The notes under the pieces are model-generated. The model was given only the letters and a program-made list of their open reading frames with translations. It searched no databases and was not told where the DNA came from. The translations under genes were made by a program, and so were the position numbers. DNA of 64,000 bases from Vicinamibacteraceae bacterium (GTDB lineage Bacteria; Planctomycetota; Phycisphaerae; Phycisphaerales; UBA5793): positions 1-64,000 of the forward strand of contig WYBR01000083.1 of NCBI GenBank assembly GCA_011525805.1, read 5' to 3'. Numbering within the stretch: the first letter of the stretch is position 1; each line of letters begins with the position of its first letter. Shown here piece by piece: positions 23,351 to 34,100 of the stretch.

Positions 23351-25036
23351 TCACGTCGCGGCGGCGTGCATCACTTCGCGCACCGTCGTGATGCCCGCGC
23401 GGGCCTTGGCGAGGCCGTCTTCGATGAGGCGGATGAGAAGGTTGTCCTTCTTCGCCCGCTCGGTGATGCGGGCGGCGTTTTCGTGAGCCATGATCATCTC
23501 GCGGATGTCGTTGCTCACGGTGAAGAGCTCGAAGATGCCCACGCGGCCGCGGAATCCTGTGCCCCGGCACTCGCGGCAGCCCGCGGTCTCATGCCATGTC
23601 GCGGGCAGATCGGGCGCCCCCTTGGGAAGCGGGGCCTCCGGCGTCTCGACGGGGCGCTTGCAATGGCTGCACAAGCGGCGCACGAGGCGCTGGGCGAGCA
23701 CACCTTCGAGCGAACTGGCGACGAGATAAGGCTCGACGCCCATGTCGAGCAGGCGAGTCGTCGCGCTCGGAGCGTCGTTGGTGTGCAGCGTGGAAAAGAC
23801 GAGGTGGCCGGTGAGGGATGCCTGGATCGCGGCATCGGCCGTTTCCTTGTCGCGAATCTCGCCGACCATGATCACATCGGGGTCGTGTCGGAGAATGGCG
23901 CGCAGGCCAGCGGCGAAGGTCAGGCCGATCTTGTGGTTCACCGGAATCTGATTCACGCCCGACAGGTTGTACTCGACGGGGTCTTCGACGGTGACGGCCT
24001 TGATCTCCTCCGAAACGATGCGGTTGAGCGAGGCGTAGAGCGTCGTCGACTTGCCCGATCCGGTCGGCCCGGTGACGAGGAGGATGCCGTGCGGCCGGGC
24101 GATCAACTGGTCCCAGGCGGTGAGAATCTGCTCCGTCATGCCCAGCGAATCGAGGCCGAAGCGCACCGACGTCTTGTCGAGAATGCGCAGCACGACGCCT
24201 TCGCCGAAGATCATGGGGATGATCGAAACGCGCAGGTCATACTCGTTGCCCTTGTGCCGCAGGTTGATGCGGCCGTCCTGCGGCTTGCGTTTCTCGGCGA
24301 TGTTGAGGTTCGCCATGATCTTGACGCGGCTGATGATGGCGTTGCGGAAGCGCCGGATCGACGCCGACATGGAGGGCTTGTAGAGCACGCCGTCCACGCG
24401 GTAGCGGATGTCGAGACTGCCTTCGTAAGGCTCGATGTGAATGTCGGTGGCGCGCTCGGAGATCGCCTCGATGAGCAGGTCGTTGACGAGTTTGATGACC
24501 GAGGCCTGCTGGGCCTGCTCGAGTTCGTTCTTGGTCTCGTCGTCGGCGGCCGCGAGTCGGGCCTGCTCGTCGAGGTTGAACTCGGCCGACGAGGCGAGTG
24601 CATCAAGCGTGTCGCCGGCCACGCCGTAGTGCTCGCGGATGAAACTGTGCAGATCATCCTCGTCGGCGAGGACGAGTTCGATGGAGGTGCCCGTGAGGAG
24701 TCGAAGTTCGTCGAAGGCGGAGAGTTCGAATGGGTCGGATGTAGCGACGCGCAGCGTGCCGTTGGAGCGGCTGATGGGAACGCAGTTCTGCTTGTAGACG
24801 AGTTTGGCGGGGAGGGTGCCGAGGACGTCGGCGTCGGGCTCGATCTCGGAGAGATCGACGATGGGCATGTCAAACTGGTCGCCAATCGCCTTGAGCACGT
24901 CGCCCTGGCCGCAATAGCCCAGGCGCACGAGGGTGCGGTCGAGCCGCTCGCCCGTCTCCTTCTGAAGCGCGAGGGCATCCTCGAGTTGCTCGCGGGTGAT
25001 GACGCCCCGCTCGACGAGTATGCTGCCGATTCCCAC
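23351..25036 (-). CDS. GspE/PilB-type secretion or pilus assembly ATPase
   Basis: A 561-residue hexameric ATPase for type IV pilus extension or type II secretion. Residues 1-130 form a GspE/MshE-type N-terminal domain (ILVERGVITREQLEDALALQ, FDMPIVDL). The motor has an Asp box (DIHIEPYEGSLDIRYRVDG), Walker A (GPTGSGKSTTLYASL), Walker B (DPDVIMVGEIRDKETAD) and the His box (GHLVFSTLHTNDA). Near the C-terminus two cysteine pairs (CSHC and CREC) give the zinc site of this family. The start is a GTG without an obvious ribosome binding site. No pilin, inner-membrane platform or prepilin peptidase gene is adjacent; the only secretin in the window is 8-12 kb away and fused to an ABC exporter, so a link is speculative. 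Confidence 0.92.
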   Translation of the reverse strand: MGIGSILVERGVITREQLEDALALQKETGERLDRTLVRLGYCGQGDVLKAIGDQFDMPIVDLSEIEPDADVLGTLPAKLVYKQNCVPISRSNGTLRVATSDPFELSAFDELRLLTGTSIELVLADEDDLHSFIREHYGVAGDTLDALASSAEFNLDEQARLAAADDETKNELEQAQQASVIKLVNDLLIEAISERATDIHIEPYEGSLDIRYRVDGVLYKPSMSASIRRFRNAIISRVKIMANLNIAEKRKPQDGRINLRHKGNEYDLRVSIIPMIFGEGVVLRILDKTSVRFGLDSLGMTEQILTAWDQLIARPHGILLVTGPTGSGKSTTLYASLNRIVSEEIKAVTVEDPVEYNLSGVNQIPVNHKIGLTFAAGLRAILRHDPDVIMVGEIRDKETADAAIQASLTGHLVFSTLHTNDAPSATTRLLDMGVEPYLVASSLEGVLAQRLVRRLCSHCKRPVETPEAPLPKGAPDLPATWHETAGCRECRGTGFRGRVGIFELFTVSNDIREMIMAHENAARITERAKKDNLLIRLIEDGLAKARAGITTVREVMHAAAT

Positions 25037-25179
25037 GAACGATTGTACCGCCCAGGAGCGGCGGAGGATTCACCTCAAAACGCCCCGATTCGCGCCGGAC
25101 GCCGGGGCGGAGACTCTGCACCGCCCCGGACTCGGCGCGGCAATCGCCCGCAAACGTGATCGCCTCGTCCGATCGCCCC

Positions 25180-25938
25180 CTACCGCCGCAGTTTGGCGAG
25201 CAGGCGGAGCATCTCGATGTAGAGCCAGACGAGGGTGACGAGCAGGCCGAAGGCGCCGTACCACTCCATGTACTTGGGCGCGCCGTTGGCGATGCCCGCC
25301 TCGATGAACTGGAAGTCGGCGACGAGGAAGAACGCCGCGAGTCCGATGCACAGAATGGTGAACCCGATGCCCAGCGGCGAGGCGTCCGCGAAGAGGTTGG
25401 GGAGATTGAGGCCGATCAGCCCGTTGCCGATGAGGATGGCGAGGGCGTAGAGGCACAGACCGCCCAGCGCCACCGACATGATCTTCATCGCCATCGAGTT
25501 GATGCGCACAATCCCGGCGAGGTAGAGAATGAGCATCGCGGCCGTCACGGCGAAGGTGGCGCCGATGGCCTGGAAGATAATGCCCGTGTCCGCGCCGCCG
25601 AGCCAGCGCTGTGTGACGAAGAGGGAGAAGCAGGCGAGGAACGCTCCTTCACAGACGGCGTAGGGCACGCCGAGGAATGGCGCGGCCTTAGGCGAGAAGG
25701 AGATGATCAGGCCGAGGATCAGCCCTCCGAGCAGGCCGCCGAGCGTGAACGGCATGAAAAGGTGCTGGTACCCTGGATCCGTAATCAGGTTCCAGACGAG
25801 GATCGCCGCCGACGAGCACGCGGCCAGCATGAAGCCCAGTGCGATCGCCGTGCCGTTGAGCGTCATCGTCCGGGACGACTCCATCCGGTAGGTGTCAGCC
25901 TGGGTGAAGTGCGAGAGGGCGGGGTTGGCGGTGCGCAT
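25180..25938 (-). CDS. Bax inhibitor-1 / YccA family membrane protein
   Basis: A 252-residue protein with seven membrane helices of the BI-1/YccA family, which conduct or modulate ion leak in membranes or restrain FtsH-like proteases. The N-terminus MRTANPALSHFTQADTY is typical of the planctomycete and actinobacterial branch. The last helices (FTILCIGLAAFFLVADFQFIEAGI) contain the conserved acidic residues of the pore, and the chain ends GLLVTLVWLYIEMLRLLAKL as in relatives. AGGAG seven bases before the ATG at 25938 rules out the longer upstream reading. Confidence 0.92.
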   Translation of the reverse strand: MRTANPALSHFTQADTYRMESSRTMTLNGTAIALGFMLAACSSAAILVWNLITDPGYQHLFMPFTLGGLLGGLILGLIISFSPKAAPFLGVPYAVCEGAFLACFSLFVTQRWLGGADTGIIFQAIGATFAVTAAMLILYLAGIVRINSMAMKIMSVALGGLCLYALAILIGNGLIGLNLPNLFADASPLGIGFTILCIGLAAFFLVADFQFIEAGIANGAPKYMEWYGAFGLLVTLVWLYIEMLRLLAKLRR

Positions 25939-26081
25939 CAGTGTGCTCCTCACAGGGGGGTCGCTGGACCGGACCGCCGCCCCACAGGCCGGCGGAGAAT
26001 GGTCCATTTTACCTATCGGCGAGCGCCTTGCCAAAACATGACCAGGCGGAGTTGCAGGCGGTCCCGGTCGTCCGGAACGGC

Positions 26082-29000
26082 TCAGTCGCCTTCATCGTAC
26101 CACCCCTCGGCCTGCGACCGCACGGCCGCCCGGGCGGGCTCGGCTTCGCGCTGCGATGGCTGGCTCACCCCGAGGCTCTCAAGGATGAACTCGCGTGTGC
26201 TGCGCGAGTAGTGGCGGTTGAAGATCCCGTGGCGGAAGCCGGGGTAAATCATCAACTCGAAGTCCTTGTCTGCGTCCTGCAAAGCCTTGACAAGGCGGAT
26301 GGTGTTCTGCATGTGGACATTGTCGTCCATCGAGCCGTGAACGAGGCGCAGCCGGCCGTGCAGGTTGCCGGCGGCCTCGATGACGGAAGTCGCGCTGTAG
26401 CCCTCGGGGTTGTCCTGCGGCGTGCTCATGTAGCGCTCGGTGTAGATGGTGTCGTACTCGCGCCAGTCGGTCGGCGGCGCGCCGGCGATTCCGCAGCAGA
26501 AGAGTTTGCTGTGGGTCATGGCGAAGGCGGTCATGAAGCCGCCGTAACTGTGCCCCGTCATACCCACGCGCGACCCGTCGACATACGGCTTGTCGGCGAG
26601 CCAGCTGATGACGTCTTCAATGTCGCGGAGTTCGGGCACGCCGAGTTGGCGATACGCCGTCCACGCCGAGACGGCGCCGCGCCCGCTCGCTGAGCGCGGG
26701 TCGCTCTTGGCGATGATGATGCCCTCGTTCGCCAGGGCCTGGTCGCGCGTGCGCCCGCCCCCCCACCGATCGGAGATCGTCGGCGCGTGCGGCCCCGCGT
26801 AGGTCGTGAACCAGACGGGATACCGGCGACTCGGATCGAAGTCGGACGGGTAGAGAATGAGCGCATCGAGCGGATAGCCGTCTCGCGCCGAGATGACGAC
26901 GCGCTCCTCGCGACCGAGTTTCCATTCCTCGAGCACGTAGACGGGGTTGGAGTCGATGACGCGCAGCAAGCGGCCGTCAGTCGCGTCGCGCAACTCGACG
27001 CGCGGCGTCTGTGTGAGGCTCGACCACGAGTCGATGAAGTATCGGCCGTCCGGGCTGATGGAGACGCTGTGGGACCCTTGCCCATTGGTGAGGCGCGTGA
27101 CACCGCCGTCAGTCATGCTGATGCGGTAGAGGTCGGAGCCGAGGTGGTTGTCGCGCGTGCCGGAGATGAAGATGAGGTTGTTCTTCTCATCGAGGCGCTC
27201 GATGCGCCTCGCCTCCCACTCGCCGGAAGTGACCGGGCCGATCTCCGCGGCGTCCTTGTCGTAGCGGTACCAGTGCTCCCAGCCGGTTCGTTCGCTGGTG
27301 AGCAGGAAACCGCCGTCGTCGAGGAATCGCGGCGAGCCGGGCGAGGTGATCCACGCCTGCGTCTGGTCGCGCCACAGCCTCGTCAGGGTTCCGCCGCCGG
27401 CCGGCGCCCGGCAGGCATCCAGCCACGTCTGGATGCGGTTCTGCACGTAAAAGTAGATCGTCTCGCTGTCGGGCCACCAGCCGACGTGCGAGATGAGGCG
27501 GTCGTGCTCGTCGTAGCCTGAGAGATCGACCCACTGCACGTCGCCGCCCGCGGCCGTCACAGTGCCGAGGCGAACGACGGGATTGGGTTGGCCCGGCTTG
27601 GGATAGCGAGCCACTTCCACGATCTGGTCGTAGACGTGATCGCCGACGATGGTGAACTCGGGGACCGTGGAGGAGTCGGTCTCGAGGAAGGCGATGCGCG
27701 AGGAATCGGGGCTCCACCAGTAGGCGTTCCACCGCCGCCCGAAGAGTTCCTCGAAGTAGACCCAGTCGGCCTTGCCGCGGCGCAAGGTGTCGCTGCCGCC
27801 GGTGGTCAGCGCCCGCTCGGTCGCCGTCTGCACGTCAACGACGAAGAGATCGTTGTCGCGGACGAAGGAGACGAAGCGCCCGTCGGGGCTGAACTGCGCG
27901 AGTTCCTCCGGCTGAGGCGTGCTCGTCAGGCGCCGAGCCGCGGACCCGTCCGCCGCGACGTAGTAGAGATCGTTTTCATGGTTGAAGAACGCGCCGGTGC
28001 GGCCGGAGTCCATGCTCGATCCCGCGCGATTGGCCAGGCTGCGCGCCGTGCGCCGATCGATGGGGGCGAGCGTCTCAAGCGCGGCCGCGAGGGGACCGGT
28101 ATCGAGTTCCGGCGGCGCCTCGTAGGGCTCCGAGCGGCCGCTGAGGGCGTGAACCTTGCGCAGCTGCCCGCCCTTGTTCACGAGGTAGTGCTCCTCATCG
28201 AGCCAGCGCGAGACGTTGACGGCGCTGCCGCTGAAGTTCGGCAGTCCGCGGCGCGACTCGAGGCGATCTTCCGTGATGACCTGCCCGAACGTGCGATCGT
28301 CGTCGAGGGGCCGGTGCGGGACGGTGAGCAGAGGCTCATCGTCGCCGGGGAGCCGCACGATCGGATAGTCCTCCCCCTCGCTCAGCCCGGTTACCAGACC
28401 CCAGAGCGCCAGCCCGTCCTCGCCCTGCGATTCGAGCAGGTAGGCCGCAAGGCGGCCGAGCGGCTGATCGGTGCGGACGACGAGCGTGCCGGCGGGAACA
28501 CCCATCATCCCCGATCGCCGTTCGATCTCCAGCATCGACGCGCTGCGGTTCTGGAATGGGCGCGCTGATTGGCGCAGCGAAACGACGCGATCGACTTCGA
28601 CGTTCAATTCGATGTCCTCGCGCAGTTCGAGGACCGCGACGCCGTGCCACTGAAGATTGTGAACGACGTCGCGCTGCGAGGCGGGGATGAGGTACGCGGC
28701 GGGCAAGGGGACTTCGAGCGCCGCTTCGAACCGATCGACGAGGTCGACTTCATACTCGCGAGGCTGGTCGGTGGGGCGCCGGCGGTCGCCATCCTGCTCC
28801 TCGACGAAGCCGAGAATCTTCACTTTGTCCGGCCGGGCCGCGGCCCGGCTGCGCAGCGCGATGGTCTCGCCCGGCCTTCGGCGCGAGGCGGCCTCGTCCG
28901 CCCGCTTGAGCAGCGCCTGCACCTCTTCGCGATGGTCGCGCAGGTCGCGCAGGCACTGCCGCACAAACTCGAGCGTGCCCAGCACGCGGTCCTTGTAGGG

Positions 29001-29909
29001 CGCGTAGGAGTACGCCTCGGAGAGGATGCTCAATCGATGCCGCAGGCCGAAGTAGGTCGTGCCGTAGCGCGCCTCGGCCGGGAACGTCTCCCACCTCGTC
29101 TTCTCGCGATCGAAGTTGCCGTAGAAGAAGGACTCGTACCCGGTCCGCTCGCGCAGCGCGGCGGAAATGCGCGGCATCATCGCGTCGTGCGCGTAGTCGA
29201 GGATCGAGGAATCGCCCGCGGGCGACTTCGGGCCGGCGTAGGTGATCAGGTAGCGGTGATACGAGCCGTTGGTGGTGTGCGTGTCGATGAAGACGTGCGG
29301 ATCCCACTGCCGCATGAAGCGGACCAGCGCGCGCGTCTCCGGGGCGTCCAATTTGACGAAATCGCGGTTGAGATCGAGCCCTTGCGCGTTGGGTCGCTCG
29401 CCCATGCCTTGCTCAGGTCCAACCTGTCCCGGGCGATTGTCCGGGCTCATCTTCTCGTTGCCGTCCGCGTTGTAGATCGGCACGAAGCAAAGGACGAGGT
29501 GCTCGAGCAGACTGCGATCTTCGCCCGCGAGAATGTCGCGCGCCAGCATGAGCAGCGCCTCCTTGCCGGCCACCTCTCCAGCGTGAATGTTGCCGAGGAG
29601 AAGAACGACGAGTTTGCCCGATTCCTTTGCCTCATCCGCCGAGCGCACCGCCGGTTCGGCCAGGACGAGCACCGGGATGGACCGGCCTTCGACCGTCGCC
29701 CCGAGTTCCACGCGGTACGCCAGCGGCGACGCCTCGGCCAGGGCGTTCATCATCGATACCACGTCGTCGTACTTCGACGTGGCCTTCCATTCGCTCGCCT
29801 CCGCGACGGTCCGGAGGTGGTGGACGCCATCATCCTGCCGGCCGGCGGCGGCGGGGCAGAGCGCGAGCAAGGCGGTCAGAACGGCTGATACGAGACAGCG
29901 ACGAAGCAT
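26082..29909 (-). CDS. Secreted bifunctional protease: M14 carboxypeptidase fused to S9 dipeptidyl/prolyl peptidase
   Basis: A 1275-residue exported protein; GGAGG precedes the ATG and a signal peptide (LVSAVLTALLALCPAAAG) follows. Residues about 30-330 are an M14 zinc carboxypeptidase: NIHAGEVAGKEA (His and Glu ligands), GLDLNRDFVKLDAPETRA, DTHTTNGS (His ligand) and LSEAYSYA with the catalytic Glu. A linker domain (about 330-590) follows. Residues about 620-1000 are a DPP IV-type beta-propeller (FSPDGRFVSFVRDNDLFVVD, WNAYWWSPDSSRIAFLETD). The end is an alpha/beta hydrolase of family S9: GMTGHSYGGF (Ser), MDDNVHM (Asp) and YPGFRHGIF (His). Both active sites look complete. It probably degrades peptides from both ends outside the cytoplasm. 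No operon partner is evident. Confidence 0.9.
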   Translation of the reverse strand: MLRRCLVSAVLTALLALCPAAAGRQDDGVHHLRTVAEASEWKATSKYDDVVSMMNALAEASPLAYRVELGATVEGRSIPVLVLAEPAVRSADEAKESGKLVVLLLGNIHAGEVAGKEALLMLARDILAGEDRSLLEHLVLCFVPIYNADGNEKMSPDNRPGQVGPEQGMGERPNAQGLDLNRDFVKLDAPETRALVRFMRQWDPHVFIDTHTTNGSYHRYLITYAGPKSPAGDSSILDYAHDAMMPRISAALRERTGYESFFYGNFDREKTRWETFPAEARYGTTYFGLRHRLSILSEAYSYAPYKDRVLGTLEFVRQCLRDLRDHREEVQALLKRADEAASRRRPGETIALRSRAAARPDKVKILGFVEEQDGDRRRPTDQPREYEVDLVDRFEAALEVPLPAAYLIPASQRDVVHNLQWHGVAVLELREDIELNVEVDRVVSLRQSARPFQNRSASMLEIERRSGMMGVPAGTLVVRTDQPLGRLAAYLLESQGEDGLALWGLVTGLSEGEDYPIVRLPGDDEPLLTVPHRPLDDDRTFGQVITEDRLESRRGLPNFSGSAVNVSRWLDEEHYLVNKGGQLRKVHALSGRSEPYEAPPELDTGPLAAALETLAPIDRRTARSLANRAGSSMDSGRTGAFFNHENDLYYVAADGSAARRLTSTPQPEELAQFSPDGRFVSFVRDNDLFVVDVQTATERALTTGGSDTLRRGKADWVYFEELFGRRWNAYWWSPDSSRIAFLETDSSTVPEFTIVGDHVYDQIVEVARYPKPGQPNPVVRLGTVTAAGGDVQWVDLSGYDEHDRLISHVGWWPDSETIYFYVQNRIQTWLDACRAPAGGGTLTRLWRDQTQAWITSPGSPRFLDDGGFLLTSERTGWEHWYRYDKDAAEIGPVTSGEWEARRIERLDEKNNLIFISGTRDNHLGSDLYRISMTDGGVTRLTNGQGSHSVSISPDGRYFIDSWSSLTQTPRVELRDATDGRLLRVIDSNPVYVLEEWKLGREERVVISARDGYPLDALILYPSDFDPSRRYPVWFTTYAGPHAPTISDRWGGGRTRDQALANEGIIIAKSDPRSASGRGAVSAWTAYRQLGVPELRDIEDVISWLADKPYVDGSRVGMTGHSYGGFMTAFAMTHSKLFCCGIAGAPPTDWREYDTIYTERYMSTPQDNPEGYSATSVIEAAGNLHGRLRLVHGSMDDNVHMQNTIRLVKALQDADKDFELMIYPGFRHGIFNRHYSRSTREFILESLGVSQPSQREAEPARAAVRSQAEGWYDEGD

Positions 29910-30006
29910 GGCGACCCTCCGAAACAGGGCGAAACTCAACGCCGGACCCAACGATCATCGCCTTCGCTCCCACTCGGTCAACGCCGGGCTGCGGGCGAAG
30001 GCCGCC

Positions 30007-30804
30007 TTAGCCGCTCGAAGCACCGCCCGCCGCCTCCTCCACCTTCGCGACCGTCTCGATGATCCGCTCGGCCTCGCGCCCGAGGTAGCGGTCGATGATG
30101 GCGTGGAGGATGTAGAGCAGGGGCGTAACGGCGAGGGCGACGGCGAACTTGAAGATGTAGCCGCTCGTCGAAGTGTTCAGGAAATTGGCGAAGGTGAACG
30201 GCTCGTCCGACTTCGAAAAGCCCAGACGCCAGGGCAGATAGAGGCCGATGAACCCGACGACGAAGGTGTCGATCGACTGGCTCACGAGCGTGGAGCCCGT
30301 CGCGCGGAGCCACAGGAGCCGGTGTCCCGTCCGCCGGCGCACGAGCCAGAAGACCGTTACGTCGATCAACTGCGCGAGCAGAAAGGCGGTGATCGACCCG
30401 ACGATGATCCACTGGCTCTGGAGGAAGACGCGGTTGAAGGAATTGTCGTCGATGGGCGAGAAGCCTGGGGCTTTGACGAACTGACAGATCCATACGGCGA
30501 AGAAGGCATAGGCGATGACGGCCGCGGCCAGCAGGCTCAGCCGCTTGACGCCGGAGCGGCCGAAATACTCGTTGATGATGTCGGAGGTGACGAAGACGAC
30601 GGGCCAGATGATCACGCCGCAACTGAGCGTAAAGGTGTGCCACGGGGTGTCCACCTGAAAGAGTTTGCCGCCGACCATCTCCGCGATCAGGGCGTTGCCG
30701 AGAAAGACGCCCCCGAGCACCATGAAGAGCGTCTGGCGGCGCTGCTCGAGGCTGTGGAGCGGCGCGAGCGTCGCTTCATCTATTGACTCGCGGTTGATCG
30801 TCAT
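30007..30804 (-). CDS. yhhQ: Queuosine precursor transporter, YhhQ/VUT family
   Basis: A 265-residue integral membrane protein of the VUT_1 family that imports queuine precursors such as preQ0/preQ1. Motifs include GNALIAEMVGGKLFQ, WPVVFVTSDIINEYFGR (the family signature), GSITAFLLAQLIDVTVFWLV and SQSIDTFVVGFIGLYLP. It has about six to seven helices and a GGAGAGA ribosome binding site. It is longer than E. coli YhhQ (221), with an extended N-terminus and a helical Ala/Gly-rich tail. No preQ1 riboswitch is evident in the upstream 330 bases, though I could not fold the RNA. Confidence 0.92.
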   Translation of the reverse strand: MTINRESIDEATLAPLHSLEQRRQTLFMVLGGVFLGNALIAEMVGGKLFQVDTPWHTFTLSCGVIIWPVVFVTSDIINEYFGRSGVKRLSLLAAAVIAYAFFAVWICQFVKAPGFSPIDDNSFNRVFLQSQWIIVGSITAFLLAQLIDVTVFWLVRRRTGHRLLWLRATGSTLVSQSIDTFVVGFIGLYLPWRLGFSKSDEPFTFANFLNTSTSGYIFKFAVALAVTPLLYILHAIIDRYLGREAERIIETVAKVEEAAGGASSG

Positions 30805-31135
30805 CCCCGTTCTCTCCTTCGTGGCCCAGCAGTGTATCTGAGCCGCGGGCGGCGGGTCCGGATACTCCGCGGCGTCGGGTACTCGGACCTTCCCGATTTT
30901 CGGAGTTTGGCTGCTGGGCGGCCGGGACGGCTCTACTATGGAACATGCTGTCCCGAGGCCGATAGACAGCGGGATTCCCCGCGTTTCTTGAGCGGCCGGC
31001 CGCGCGACACGTTGGTTGGGCGAATCCAGGCAGGCGGTCGTTCATTCAGACCTCCCGCCCGTGGTCCATCATTCTTCGGCCGCGTTTCTCGCGGCCGCTG
31101 CGCCGGAGTCTTCTTTCGAGGATCAGAAGCGATCA
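30805..31135. other. Divergent intergenic region, yhhQ / ABC-secretin gene
   Basis: 331 bases without a supported gene. It is GC-rich and contains short inverted repeats (for example GCCGCG-TTTCT-CGCGGC at about 31079-31095). An open extension of the ABC exporter frame reaches back to 31016, but the residues are not family-like. Promoters for both directions are expected here. Confidence 0.45.
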
Positions 31136-34100
31136 ATGGCGAGCGAGGAGACGAAACCGGTTGACGCGAGTGGCGGCCGCCTCGCCGATGTGCTTCGTCC
31201 GCACTCGCGGCGCCTCGGACTGGTCGTCGGGCTGCTGGCGATGCTCGTCGCGACCAACCTCGTGCTGCCCTACTCCGTCAAACTCCTCATCGACGACGTC
31301 TTCCCCCACGACGACGGATCGGGCGGCAACTGGGGGCTCCTCTGGCTCATCCTCCCTCTCCTCGGGATGATCTTCGTCATCCGCAACGCCCTCTTCTACC
31401 CCAGCCGCATGCTCGCGGTGCGCGTCAGCGAGGACGTGTGCTTCTCGATGCGCCAGCGGCTGTTCGAGTATCTCCAGCAGTTGAATCTCCGCTTCTACAA
31501 GGCGCAGCAGCCGGGCAAAGTCGGCTCGCGCCTCCTCGACGACACCTTCAAGATCCAGTTCTTCATCCAGGACAAACTCCCCACGCTGCTGCTCAACCTC
31601 CTGCTGGCGCAGGTGCTGCTGATCATCCTCTACGCGGTGAACTGGCGATTGGCGCTGGCGAGTTCGCTCGTCCTGCCGCTGCACTTCGGAACCTACTGGT
31701 TCTTCAGGCGGCCGATCAAGCGTCGGCACTCGGAGGCGCAGGAGAACGTGGCGGCCGCGTACGGGAACGTGGTCGAGAAGTTCCTCGGCATGGAGGTGGT
31801 CAAGGGCTTCACCGGCGAGGCGCGGGAGAAGGCCCGCTTCCACAGCGCCATCGACGCCAGCCGCCACAGCCAGATCGGCACGCAGCGCTACGAGTTCATG
31901 CAGAAGGTCGTCGCCGACCTCTTCGTTGGCGCGGGGACCGTCTTTCTCTTCGGCTTCGGCGCCTGGCAGGTCATGCAGGGGCACATGAGCGGCGGGACCT
32001 TCATCATGTTCTTCGGGTACGTCGGAATGCTCTACCCCGCCATGCAGGAAGTCATCAGCGGCACCAGCCACCTCTCCAAAACCACCGCCTGCGTGGACCG
32101 AGTCTTCGAGATGCTCCAGCAGCCCGGCGCCGAGTCCGACCCCGCGCCGCCCGCCGGGGGTGCGGCGGACGTGCCCATCCTCGGCGCCGTCGAGTTTCGC
32201 AACGTCTCCTTCGCCTATGGCCACGGGCGGACGATCCTCAAGAACGTCGGCCTCTCGATCCGTGCGGGCGAGCGCGTCGCGATCACCGGCCCGAGCGGCT
32301 CGGGCAAGAGCACGCTGCTCAACCTCCTTCCGCGGTTCATCGATCCCACGGCGGGAGAGGTGCTCATTGACGGCCACGACGTGCGCTCGATTCCGATCAG
32401 CCGCCTTCGCAGCGCCATCGGCATCGCGTTCCAGGAGGTCTTCCTCTTTGACGCCTCGATCTCGGAGAACCTGCGGTACGCCCGGCCGGACGCGACGCTC
32501 GAGGAACTTGCCGACGTGTGCCGCCTCACCGGCGCCGACCGGTTCATCGAGAAGCGCGCCGACGGGTACGACTCGCGCATTGGCCCGTACGGCAGCGACC
32601 TGTCGCGCGGCGAGCGGCAGCGCATCAACATCGCCCGCGCCCTGCTCAAGAGCCCGCTCGTGCTGGTGCTGGACGAGGCCGCCGCGTCGATCGACAACAA
32701 GTCCTCCGTCGCCGTCATGCGAGCCATCTTCAAACGCTTGCGAAATCGGACGATCATCATGATCACCCACAAGCCGGAACTGCTTCAACTTGCCGATCGG
32801 GTGGTGGTGATCCGCGAGGGGCGCGTGGAGTTCGACGGCCCGCCGACCGAGTACACCCTGCTCGACCTCAAGGAAACGCCGCTTGCCGGATTCCGGCCTC
32901 CCGAGACCGCGGGCAAGGCGCCGCTTCGACTGGTCAATCCCGTGCGCGAGGCCGAGCCGCCGGCGACCACGATCCCGCAGCCGGCGGCGGCCGCCACGAC
33001 CGAGACGCCCCCTTCCGCGCCTGAGCCGACCCCGGAGGAAGTCGTGGCGAATCGAGGCCGCACGCGGACAATCGCCACGGCGCTGCTGGTGCTCGCGGGC
33101 GCGTCGCTGCTCGGGCCGCCCGCGTGCGTCTCCGAGAGCCGATCGACTCGCTCCTACGGCGTCGAGTCGGCGCGCGCCAGCGGAGGCCTGCTGATTGCCG
33201 ACGCGGGCGATGACCAGGCTGGACAACTCCGAGCCGCCATCGAAGCAAGTGAACTTCGCAGCGCCGCACTCGCTCCGCATCTGCGGTCCGCGGGCGGAGG
33301 GTTCGCTCCCGATCGCGAACAGATCGAGTTCGCCGGGGAGGTGCTCGGCGGCGCTGTGCGCGGGGAGGGCGGCCGAGCCGCACCGGTGGAGCGAAGCGAA
33401 CCCGCCGCGCAGGAGCCCGTCCCCGTCGGGTCGCCGCTCCCGCCGGATTCCGGACGGCTGATCGCCCTGCCGAAACTCGGCGCAACGGAACTCCGCGAGG
33501 CGATCCACAGCCTTGCCCTCAGCGCTGCGACGGAGCAAGGCTACCAGCGGGTCGAACCGGAAGCGGTCGTGGGGCTTCCGACCTTTCCCGAGGAGATCAA
33601 CGAACTTGCCGTCCTTCGCCGCCGCGACGACTCCGGCGCGGAGGCGGTGCTGTGCCTGGGCTATCGCACGTTCCTGTCCCAGCCACCGCAGGTGTGGGTG
33701 GTGAGCCTTCAGCGCACCGGCCTCAACGCGCCCTGGGTCGCCGGAGGTGATCTACCCCTCGTGCAATCGCGCGTCGAGGCGCTGGTCGCGGGTCTCACGG
33801 CGATGCGATCGAACCTCACCCATGAAGACCTCTCTCGCTCCGTCGTGCAACTCAGTTACATCGACGGCCCCGGTGCGATCGGCGCCCTTCAGGGACTGGG
33901 CGTGAGCGTCATCGCCGACGCGGCGCAGGTTCCGCAGTCGATCGAGTACGCCCGGCTCCCCCTCGTGATCCTCATGCCGACGCCGACGGCGGAGCAGACG
34001 GGTCTGGTGGGAGATGCGGGGCCGGCGGTGCGCGGCAACTTCGGCAACACGATGCTCCCCAACACCGCCACGCCGCTGGCGCCCAACCCCGTCACCTCTC

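Noticed and set aside
23366-25159. 597-codon plus-strand frame opposite the GspE/PilB ATPase
   Set aside because: Typical antisense shadow in high-GC DNA; the minus strand has all ATPase motifs.
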